Origin: Pseudomonadota bacterium
GTDB taxonomy: Bacteria; Pseudomonadota; Gammaproteobacteria; Steroidobacterales; Steroidobacteraceae
NCBI GenBank assembly: GCA_021792815.1
Contig: JAJYTX010000055.1
Coordinates: 1 to 10,908 of the forward strand
Length of the DNA: 10,908 nucleotides
Direction: 5' to 3'
Both the position numbers and the translations under genes were made by a program. Shown piece by piece: positions 1 through 7,325 of the stretch (its first letter is position 1; every line of letters begins with the position of its first letter). The notes under the pieces are model-generated. The model did not search any database. It was not told where the DNA came from and saw only the letters and a program-made list of their open reading frames with translations.

Positions 1-355
1 CACGCTTCAACAGGTCAGGGCGTGGCAACTTCAGCGTCGCTGTCTGGCGCACGAGCTCACCGTAGAGCAGCACGTCCAGGTCCATGGTCCGCGGCGCCCA
101 CCGCGGCGCCTCGCGAGTGCGGCCGCATAACGCCTCGATGAACTGCAGCCTCGCCACCACGTCCTCGACCGTCAGTTCCGTGGAGAAGCCGGCCACGAAA
201 TTGATGAAATCATCGCCTTCGAACCCCACGGCACGGTTGCGGTACCAGGGTGAGAACCGCACGTCCGGGAAGTGTTTTTCCAGCTCCCGGACCGCCATTG
301 CGAGATGCCGCTCGGGCTCGACGTTGCTGCCGGCAGCGAGGTAAACCGCTGGCAT
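1..355 (-). CDS. folK: FolK, 6-hydroxymethyl-7,8-dihydropterin pyrophosphokinase (HPPK), 3' part cut by window edge
   Basis: This enzyme transfers pyrophosphate from ATP to 6-hydroxymethyl-7,8-dihydropterin, the step before dihydropteroate synthase in cytosolic folate synthesis. I translated about 118 residues from the ATG at 355-353. The start reads MPAVYLAAGSNVEPERHL, which has the AxGSN strand typical of the family. Residues 85-99 read RWAPRTMDLDVLLYG, the HPPK signature, with the magnesium-binding aspartates expected at D92 and D94. The family is usually about 160 residues, so roughly the last quarter lies outside the window. The ATG is one base after the folB stop (TGACATG), so translational coupling with folB is very likely. 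The middle of the protein differs a good deal from E. coli FolK, but the signature makes the call safe. Confidence 0.9.
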   Translation of the reverse strand, partial: MPAVYLAAGSNVEPERHLAMAVRELEKHFPDVRFSPWYRNRAVGFEGDDFINFVAGFSTELTVEDVVARLQFIEALCGRTREAPRWAPRTMDLDVLLYGELVRQTATLKLPRPDLLKR

Positions 356-356
356 G

Positions 357-752
357 TCAGAGAGACGCCGCGGACAGATCCGCCCGGCTGCGTTCGATCA
401 CCACGCCCACGTCGCGCGAGTTGCGGATCGCGCCCGGCTTGTTGAGCGACACACGCACCCACTCGATCCCGAATTCATCGAGAAGCAACAGTGCCAACCG
501 GTGCGCCAGCGTCTCGACGAGCTTGAACTCGGAGGCCTCGATGTAGGCGAGCACGCGCTTGGCGACCCGTTTGTAATCCACGGTATCGCTCACCTCGTCG
601 CTTGCCGCGGCGCGCCGGCAGTCGACCGGCAGCTCGAGGTCCACCACCACGGTCTGCCTGACACGCCGCTCCCAGTCGATGAACCCGATGATGCACTCGG
701 TCGCGAGTCCCCGCAGAAAGATCCGATCTCCCGAAATCCGCGCGCTGGTCAT
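357..752 (-). CDS. folB: FolB, dihydroneopterin aldolase
   Basis: FolB cleaves 7,8-dihydroneopterin to 6-hydroxymethyl-dihydropterin and glycolaldehyde, which feeds FolK directly. The protein has 131 residues; the family is about 120. Visible family features are the IGFIDWE strand with E28 (pterin anchor), Y60 in the DTVDY segment, the VETLAHRLA helix, and SLNKPGAI with K105, the expected catalytic lysine. The C-terminal stretch NSRDVGVVIER is also typical. The N-terminus is about 8 residues longer than E. coli FolB. The ribosome binding site before the ATG is weak (GAG four bases upstream, AGGTGAG further off). It lies 68 bp downstream of tsaD on the same strand and is followed after one base by folK, so the three probably form one transcript. 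Confidence 0.95.
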   Translation of the reverse strand: MTSARISGDRIFLRGLATECIIGFIDWERRVRQTVVVDLELPVDCRRAAASDEVSDTVDYKRVAKRVLAYIEASEFKLVETLAHRLALLLLDEFGIEWVRVSLNKPGAIRNSRDVGVVIERSRADLSAASL

Positions 753-820
753 GGTCTCAATGTCTCACCTGGTTTCTCTGGCGTGGACCCTGCCTGCGCA
801 CGATCCGCGCATCGGTCGGG

Positions 821-1837
821 CTACTGCACCGGCGTCAGCGACTCGAGCGGCCACTGCGCACGCGCCTCGATCGCAAGTCCGGCCCGCTCGCCTGCCCTGA
901 GCCGCGCCAGCCCCGCCCTCGCGATCATGGCGGCATTGTCCGTGCAGAACTCGATCCGTGGATAGTACACGCGCCCCTGCCGACGGCCGACCACCTCTGC
1001 GAGCGCCTCCCGCAGGCGCTGATTCGCGCTCACGCCACCGGAGACCACCAGCGTGGGCAGGCCGGTGCTCTCGAGCGCCCGCACCGCCTTGGCCACCAGG
1101 GTATCCACAATGGCCTCTTCGACGGCGCGGGCCACGTCTGCCTTCAGTTGTCCGGTGAGGTCGCGGCCGCGCAGCGCATGCAGCACGGCGGTCTTCAGCC
1201 CCGAGAAGCTGAACTCCAGCCCCGGCTGGTCGAGCATGGGCCTCGGGAAATGAAACACCCCGGAAATACCGGCGCGCGCCAGCCTGGCGAGCTCGGGCCC
1301 GCCGGGGTAGGGCAGGCCGAGGAGCTTGGCCGTCTTGTCGAACGCCTCGCCCGCGGCATCGTCGCGCGTGTCCCCGAGGATGCGGTAGCGGCCGATGGCG
1401 CGCACCTCGATGAGCTGCGTGTGGCCACCCGAGACCAGCAGCGCCACATGGGGAAAAGACGGAGGGTCTGGCTCCAGAAGCGGGGCGAGCAGGTGTCCCT
1501 CGAGGTGGTGCACGGCGACGGCCGGCACCCCCCAGGCATAGGCCAGGCTGCGGGCCAGGGCCGCCCCGGTGAGCAATGCGCCGATGAGCCCGGGGCCGGC
1601 GGTATAGGCCACTCCCGACAGTCCGGCCGGCGCCGTGCCGGCGCGGCTCAGCGAACGCCGCACCAGGGGCAGCAGCTTGCGGACATGATCGCGCGAGGCC
1701 AGCTCCGGCACGACCCCGCCATAGGCGCGGTGCAGCCCGATCTGGCTGTAAAGCTCGTGCGAGAGCAGGCCGCGGGCCTCGTCGAGCACGGCAGCCGCGC
1801 TTTCGTCGCAGGAGGACTCGATCGCGAGAATCCGCAT
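821..1837 (-). CDS. tsaD: TsaD, tRNA N6-threonylcarbamoyladenosine transferase subunit
   Basis: TsaD (Kae1/YgjD/Gcp family) works in the cytosol with TsaB and TsaE. It transfers the threonylcarbamoyl group made by TsaC onto A37 of tRNAs that read ANN codons. The 338-residue length matches E. coli TsaD (337). The start [17 protein letters not shown] is the classic ASKHA nucleotide-binding opening. The metal site is intact: H111 and H115 in VHHLEGH, plus D300 in [15 protein letters not shown] (136-142) and [11 protein letters not shown] (266-276) are the other nucleotide-binding loops. It is divergent from rpsU across 140 bp, as in many gammaproteobacteria. The tRNA gene at 7229-7301 reads an AUA codon and would be a TsaD substrate. 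No convincing separate promoter was found; a short AAAGG precedes the ATG by six bases. Confidence 0.97.
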   Translation of the reverse strand: MRILAIESSCDESAAAVLDEARGLLSHELYSQIGLHRAYGGVVPELASRDHVRKLLPLVRRSLSRAGTAPAGLSGVAYTAGPGLIGALLTGAALARSLAYAWGVPAVAVHHLEGHLLAPLLEPDPPSFPHVALLVSGGHTQLIEVRAIGRYRILGDTRDDAAGEAFDKTAKLLGLPYPGGPELARLARAGISGVFHFPRPMLDQPGLEFSFSGLKTAVLHALRGRDLTGQLKADVARAVEEAIVDTLVAKAVRALESTGLPTLVVSGGVSANQRLREALAEVVGRRQGRVYYPRIEFCTDNAAMIARAGLARLRAGERAGLAIEARAQWPLESLTPVQ

Positions 1838-1840
1838 GTT

Positions 1841-1869
1841 TTGCCTTTACCGCGAGCCTCTACTAGAAT
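1841..1869 (+). promoter_or_regulatory. sigma70 promoter for the rpsU-yqeY-dnaG-rpoD operon
   Basis: TTGCCT (1841-1846) and TAGAAT (1864-1869) are separated by exactly 17 bp. They match the -35 consensus at 4/6 and the -10 consensus at 5/6. The sequence after the -10 box is GC-rich (TGCGCGCCC), the kind of discriminator found on growth-rate and ppGpp controlled promoters, which fits a ribosomal protein operon. The -35 box starts only 3 bp from the tsaD start codon. A start near 1876 would give a leader of about 100 nt before rpsU. Confidence 0.7.
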
Positions 1870-1942
1870 TGCGCGCCCATTTCACCCGGTTCCTGCCAGT
1901 CCCCGGGGATCCCATCCGTGCCCGCCGGGGCTCAGCGGCGCA

Positions 1943-1973
1943 CCGTACAGGACCGGCCGTACAGTTCAGAGGT
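1943..1973 (+). promoter_or_regulatory. rpsU leader: CCGTACAG direct repeat and Shine-Dalgarno
   Basis: CCGTACAG occurs twice (1943-1950 and 1957-1964), spaced 14 bp start to start. It is followed by AGAGGT (1968-1973), the ribosome binding site that fixes the rpsU ATG at 1978. The GTAC cores are self-complementary but give only a 4-bp stem. The repeat could be a translational control site or chance. Confidence 0.4.
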
Positions 1974-1977
1974 TTCG

Positions 1978-2187
1978 ATGCCGAGCGTCCGTATCCGTGA
2001 GAACGAGTATTTCGATGCCGCCTTGCGGCGTTTCAAACGCGCCTGCGAAAAGGCCGGCATCCTCACCGAGCTGCGCCGGCGCGAATTCTACGAGAAGCCG
2101 ACCCAGGAGCGGAAACGCAAGAAGGCGGCCGCCATCAAGCGCCACATGAAGCGCGTCTCCCGCGAAGGCATGCGCCCGGCGCGCTAG
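1978..2187 (+). CDS. rpsU: Ribosomal protein S21 (bS21)
   Basis: bS21 is a small basic protein of the 30S platform, next to the 3' end of 16S rRNA, and helps mRNA initiation. The 69 residues begin [20 protein letters not shown] and continue with [20 protein letters not shown], an unmistakable bS21 pattern (71 residues in E. coli). The open frame extends upstream to 1918, but the conserved start, the AGAGGT site five bases upstream and family length all point to the ATG at 1978. It is the first gene of the macromolecular synthesis operon; yqeY follows after 20 bp. No intrinsic terminator is seen between rpsU and the next gene, whereas E. coli has one there that reduces dnaG expression. Confidence 0.98.
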   Translation: MPSVRIRENEYFDAALRRFKRACEKAGILTELRRREFYEKPTQERKRKKAAAIKRHMKRVSREGMRPAR

Positions 2188-2207
2188 CCCGCGGCGGATC
2201 AGCCCGC

Positions 2208-2654
2208 ATGACGCTCAAGGAACGTATCACCGAGGACATGAAGAGCGCGATGCGCTCCGGGGACAAGGAGCGTCTCGCAACCATTCGTCTGGCTCTCGCG
2301 GCGATCAAGCAGCGCGAAGTCGACGAGCGCATCACGCTCGACGACGGCCAGGTGATCGCGGTGCTGGAGAAAATGATCAAGCAGCGCAAGGAATCGATCG
2401 TCCAGTTCCAATCCGGTGGCCGCGCGGACCTCGTGGCCAGGGAAACCGCCGAAATCGCCGTGCTGCAGGCCTATCTGCCGGCACAGATGAGCGAGGCGGA
2501 AATCGATACGCTCATCGCCCAGGCCATTGCGCAGGCCGGGGCCACCTCCGTCAAGGACATGGGGAAGGTCATGGCCGCCGTGAAATCCCAGGCCCAGGGG
2601 CGTGCCGACATGGGCGTGGTGAGCGCGCGCGTGCGCGCCAGGCTCGGCCAGTAA
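2208..2654 (+). CDS. yqeY: GatB/YqeY domain protein
   Basis: This 148-residue protein begins MTLKERITEDMKSAMRSGDK and contains LATIRLALAAIKQREVDERI, then QRKESIVQF and the LQAYLPAQMSEAEI linker between two helical subdomains, all typical of YqeY. The domain resembles the tRNA-binding tail of the amidotransferase subunit GatB, so a role with tRNA or aminoacylation is often suggested, but no biochemical function is firmly known. GGCGGA lies eight bases before the ATG. It sits between rpsU and dnaG, a frequent arrangement in gammaproteobacteria other than the enterics. Its stop codon is 17-20 bp before the inferred dnaG start, so dnaG translation probably depends on ribosomes finishing yqeY. Confidence 0.93.
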   Translation: MTLKERITEDMKSAMRSGDKERLATIRLALAAIKQREVDERITLDDGQVIAVLEKMIKQRKESIVQFQSGGRADLVARETAEIAVLQAYLPAQMSEAEIDTLIAQAIAQAGATSVKDMGKVMAAVKSQAQGRADMGVVSARVRARLGQ

Positions 2655-2674
2655 CCGGGGTCGCCCCACCCATC

Positions 2675-4450
2675 ATTCCGCAGAGTTTCATCGACGAGCT
2701 GATCGCCCGCACGGATATCGTGGAGGTGATCGGCTCGCGCGTGCAATTGGCCAAGGCCGGCCGCGAACACAAGGCCTGCTGCCCCTTCCACAGCGAGAAG
2801 ACCGCCTCGTTCTGGGTCAGCCCCGAGAAGCAGTTCTATCACTGCTTTGGTTGCGGCGCCCACGGTACGGCCCTGCGCTTCCTGATGGAGTACGACCACA
2901 TGGCCTTTCCCGAGGCCGTGGAGGAACTGGCCGGCCGGCTCGGCCTCGCGGTGCCGCACCAGGGCGGCGTTCCGGGCCCCACTGCCGAGCAGGCCGCGCT
3001 GCACGAGCTCATGGGCCGGGTGGCCGAATTCTATGCCGACGCCCTGCTTCGGGATGCGCGCGCCCGAGGCTACCTCGAGCAGCGCGGCCTGACGACCGAG
3101 ATCGTGCGGCGCTTCGGCATCGGCTACGCGCCCGATGCCTGGAATACGGTCCTCAGGCGCTTCGGGAACAGCGAAACGGACCGGCAGGCGCTCGGCGAGC
3201 TGGGCCTGATCATCGAGCGGGATCGGGGCCAGGTGCGCGACGGGGAGCGGCATTATGACCGTTTCCGCGACCGGATCATGTTTCCCATCCGCGACAGCCG
3301 CGGCCGGGTCATCGCCTTTGGTGGGCGAGTCATCGGCCGCGGCGAGCCGAAGTACCTGAACTCCCCGGAAACCGCTCTCTTCCACAAGGGGCGAGAACTA
3401 TACGGTCTGTACGAAACGCGCCTGACGCGCTCGAGCCTGAAGCGGCTGCTGGTGGTCGAAGGCTACCTGGATGTGGTGCGATTGCATCAGGCCGGGATCA
3501 CCTATGCCGTCGCGACGCTGGGTACCGCCACCACACCCGATCACCTGACGCGCCTCTTCCGGCTGGTCCGCGAGGTGGTCTTCGCATTCGATGGCGACCG
3601 GGCCGGGCGGGCGGCGGCCTGGCGGGCGTTGCAGCATGCGCTGCCGGAGGCCCGGGAGGGCCGGGAGATTCGGTTTCTGTTCCTGCCCGAGGGACACGAC
3701 CCGGATACGCTGGTGGGCGCCGAGGGCCCGGAAGCGTTCGAGAAGCGCCTCGAGTCCGCGCTGCCGCTGTCCGAATACCTCGTGAAAGGGCTGTCCGCCC
3801 AGTGCGATGTCACCCATGCGGACGGGCGCGCGCGTTTCGCCGAAAGCGCGCGCCCGCTCGTGTACAAAGTCCCCGAAGGCGTTTACCGGGAACTGCTGAT
3901 CGGACGCATAGCCGAAGGGGTAGGACTGGCACCGCAGCGGCTGCAGGCACTGTGGGAAGGTGGGTCGGCGGGCCAATCCCCGATGCAGCCGCCGCAACCG
4001 GCGGCACGGCCACGGCCCGCGCGCAGCGCGGGGCGCGGCAGCCTCGTACGTCAGGCGATCGTGCGCCTGGTACGCTTTCCCGCCATCGCCGGCTCGGTCA
4101 CCGATCCGCAGCGCGTCGGCATCGAGGACAGCGCGGAGCCGGGAGCCGATCTGCTGCGGGCGCTGCTCGATGATTTGCGCAAGCGGCCGTTAAAGATATC
4201 GGCGCAGGTGATCGAGCGCTGGGCGGGGAAGCCCGGGGGGGAGCATCTGGGGCGCCTGCTCGATCGGGAGCAGGTACTGGACGATGAGGGCGCTGCGGCG
4301 GTGGAGCTGCGTGCCACACTGGTGAAGCTGGCCGACCTGGTGCTCGAGCAACGGCTGGACGCGTTGATCGCCAAGCAGGCCGCAACGGGGTTGAATGCAG
4401 ATGAAATTCAGGAATTTCATAAACTTACGATCAGAAAGACGCTCAGATGA
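2675..4450 (+). CDS. dnaG: DnaG, replicative DNA primase, apparently with a non-ATG start
   Basis: DnaG makes the RNA primers for replication and is recruited by DnaB helicase. Starting at ATT 2675 gives 591 residues (581 in E. coli). Domains in order: CHC2 zinc finger with C36, H39, C57 and C60; RNA polymerase core with AFGGRVIGRGEPKYLNSPET; Toprim site with E262 in VVEGYLDVV and D306/D308 in FDGDRAG; and a C-terminal helical DnaB-binding domain. The first usual start codon is GTG 2720, but that would delete the conserved segment IPQSFIDELIARTDIVEVI, which aligns with IPRVFINDLLARTDIVDLI of E. coli. Between the yqeY stop and this segment only ATC 2672 and ATT 2675 are near-start codons. GGGG at 2657-2660 is the only purine-rich stretch, 11-14 bases upstream. 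A rare start would keep primase scarce within an operon of abundant proteins. The identity is certain; the exact start is inferred. Confidence 0.95.
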   Translation: MPQSFIDELIARTDIVEVIGSRVQLAKAGREHKACCPFHSEKTASFWVSPEKQFYHCFGCGAHGTALRFLMEYDHMAFPEAVEELAGRLGLAVPHQGGVPGPTAEQAALHELMGRVAEFYADALLRDARARGYLEQRGLTTEIVRRFGIGYAPDAWNTVLRRFGNSETDRQALGELGLIIERDRGQVRDGERHYDRFRDRIMFPIRDSRGRVIAFGGRVIGRGEPKYLNSPETALFHKGRELYGLYETRLTRSSLKRLLVVEGYLDVVRLHQAGITYAVATLGTATTPDHLTRLFRLVREVVFAFDGDRAGRAAAWRALQHALPEAREGREIRFLFLPEGHDPDTLVGAEGPEAFEKRLESALPLSEYLVKGLSAQCDVTHADGRARFAESARPLVYKVPEGVYRELLIGRIAEGVGLAPQRLQALWEGGSAGQSPMQPPQPAARPRPARSAGRGSLVRQAIVRLVRFPAIAGSVTDPQRVGIEDSAEPGADLLRALLDDLRKRPLKISAQVIERWAGKPGGEHLGRLLDREQVLDDEGAAAVELRATLVKLADLVLEQRLDALIAKQAATGLNADEIQEFHKLTIRKTLR

Positions 4451-4474
4451 GGCATCACCGGGATGCGAGTGAAC

Positions 4475-4503
4475 TTGTACAACGGCGGGGAGACCAATAC
4501 ACT
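4475..4503 (+). promoter_or_regulatory. Candidate sigma70 promoter for rpoD
   Basis: TTGTAC (4475-4480) and TACACT (4498-4503) have exact 17-bp spacing in the 117-bp dnaG-rpoD gap. The match is modest (3/6 and 4/6), but this gap is less GC-rich than the genes around it, and internal promoters for rpoD are well known in this operon. A transcript from here would start near 4510 and leave about 88 nt of leader. No sigma32 element was recognised. Confidence 0.4.
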
Positions 4504-4597
4504 TCCTGGATTTACTTTGGCGCCTTTTGCCCCTTGAGTTGGTCCATGCGCGCCAGCAGATAGGGCCTTGAGCCCCCGCGAAATCCTTCGAGACTCC

Positions 4598-6685
<2,088 letters not shown>

Positions 6686-6700
6686 GCGGGAACGCGCGCC

Positions 6701-6722
6701 GCATCGGCCTGCAGGCCGATGC
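6701..6722. terminator. Perfect 22-bp inverted repeat between convergent rpoD and DUF4404 genes, possible two-way terminator
   Basis: Two 9-base arms (GCATCGGCC and GGCCGATGC) flank a TGCA centre, which is itself self-complementary, so the whole 22 bp is a palindrome. It lies 15 bp after the rpoD stop and 9 bp before the end of the convergent gene. Neither side carries a T-run, so it is not a classic intrinsic terminator. It could still stop or stabilise both transcripts. Confidence 0.45.
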
Positions 6723-6731
6723 CCGGTCCGC

Positions 6732-7013
6732 TCAGATCCCGGCCTTGCCCAGCGCGTCGACGATCTGCCGCAGCAGCTCGGCGAGCCCCGGGTGGTCGGT
6801 CTGAAAGCGCACCGCCAGAGACTCGAGCCGTGGAACGTGGCCGCTCACCGGGGTGGCGCCTGCCGCTTCGCCCAGCGCGCGGTCGATATCGTGCACCAGC
6901 GCGCCCAGGATCTTGCGCGACTCGGCATCGACCGAGCCCGCCTGGCTCAGCCGCTCGTGCACCCGCGCCAGCAGCTCGCGCAGGCTTTCCTCGCTCATCC
7001 GCTCGTCGCCCAT
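6732..7013 (-). CDS. DUF4404 family small helical protein, function unknown
   Basis: The protein has 93 residues: a helix LRELLARVHERLSQAG, then DAESRKILGALVHDIDRAL, a short linker, and the ending SLAVRFQTDHPGLAELLRQIVDALGKAGI. This arrangement (paired helices, then FxxxHPxLA and a final LxxxGI) is what I know of DUF4404, a small soluble family of proteobacteria with no known function. There is no signal peptide or membrane segment. ATG 7013 is preceded by GGGGAG at six bases, which favours it over the internal ATG five codons later. It is a single gene convergent with rpoD. Its sequence alone does not suggest a role. The family assignment is from memory of the pattern and has not been searched. 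Confidence 0.75.
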   Translation of the reverse strand: MGDERMSEESLRELLARVHERLSQAGSVDAESRKILGALVHDIDRALGEAAGATPVSGHVPRLESLAVRFQTDHPGLAELLRQIVDALGKAGI

Positions 7014-7049
7014 CGGCGGCTCCCCAGGAACGCTCAGGATATCGGTAGA

Positions 7050-7055
7050 ATTCTA
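7050..7055 (-). promoter_or_regulatory. Candidate -10 box for the DUF4404 gene
   Basis: On the minus strand TAGAAT lies about 37 bp before the DUF4404 start codon. It is half of the palindrome TAGAATTCTA (7046-7055). No good -35 box was found at 16-18 bp. The rest of the gap 7056-7207 shows only GC-rich sequence with a small CCCC/GGGG hairpin near 7096-7107 and no supportable gene. Confidence 0.3.
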
Positions 7056-7207
7056 ATCGAGAACCGGCCGCGCCGTGATCGGATACGTCCGCAGATCCCC
7101 CGCAGGGGCCGCCGCGCAGAAGATCCGGGCCATGGCGCGCGGCAAGACCGTCACGCCAACCCCGTTCGCGGGGTGCCTGCGGGCGTAGCCCCGGCCCGGC
7201 CCGCTGC

Positions 7208-7213
7208 TACAAT
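7208..7213 (+). promoter_or_regulatory. -10 box of the tRNA promoter
   Basis: TACAAT (5/6 match) lies 15 bp before the mature tRNA and is followed by a GC-rich discriminator (TCGGCCC), as expected for a stringently controlled stable RNA promoter. The -35 position (7185-7190, GTAGCC) is poor. Confidence 0.55.
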
Positions 7214-7228
7214 TCGGCCCCTCGTGGC

Positions 7229-7301
7229 GGGCCTGTAGCACAGCGGTCAGTGCAGGGGACTCATAATCCCTTGGTCCTGGGTTCGAATCCCAGCGGGCCC
7301 A
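7229..7301 (+). tRNA. ileX: tRNA with CAU anticodon, most likely tRNA-Ile2 (lysidine type, reads AUA)
   Basis: The 73 nt fold as a full cloverleaf: acceptor GGGCCTG/CGGGCCC, D stem GCAC/GTGC, anticodon stem GGGGA/TCCCT with loop CTCATAA (anticodon 7262-7264), T stem CTGGG/CCCAG with TTCGAAT, and discriminator A73. The 3' CCA is not encoded. CAU can mean initiator Met, elongator Met or Ile2. The paired acceptor end rules out the initiator. The GGGCC acceptor and the CTTGGTC segment around the variable loop resemble E. coli tRNA-Ile2. Its place after rpoD matches ileX in E. coli. If so, C34 is changed to lysidine by TilS and A37 to t6A by the TsaD pathway. The 12-23 pair is A-U instead of the usual U-A. 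Confidence 0.9.
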
Positions 7302-7325
7302 TGATTCGAGAACTGCCCCGCGGTG

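Noticed and set aside
1148..2149. Plus-strand open frame covering tsaD, the promoter gap and rpsU
   Set aside because: It runs through a control region and two certain genes and resembles no protein.
2640..2680. Possible -1 frameshift making a YqeY-DnaG fusion, since the dnaG frame is open upstream through the yqeY stop
   Set aside because: No slippery heptamer or following pseudoknot was seen, and YqeY and DnaG are normally separate proteins. A rare start codon is simpler.
2471..3385. Minus-strand open frame opposite yqeY and dnaG
   Set aside because: Shadow of two clear genes on the plus strand.
7053..7241. Small minus-strand frame between the DUF4404 gene and the tRNA
   Set aside because: It would start inside the tRNA gene, has no ribosome binding site and no recognisable sequence.
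7229..7301. Assignment as initiator or elongator tRNA-Met
   Set aside because: The initiator lacks a 1-72 pair, which is present here. Elongator Met is not excluded by sequence alone, but the acceptor and variable-region similarity and the position after rpoD favour Ile2.
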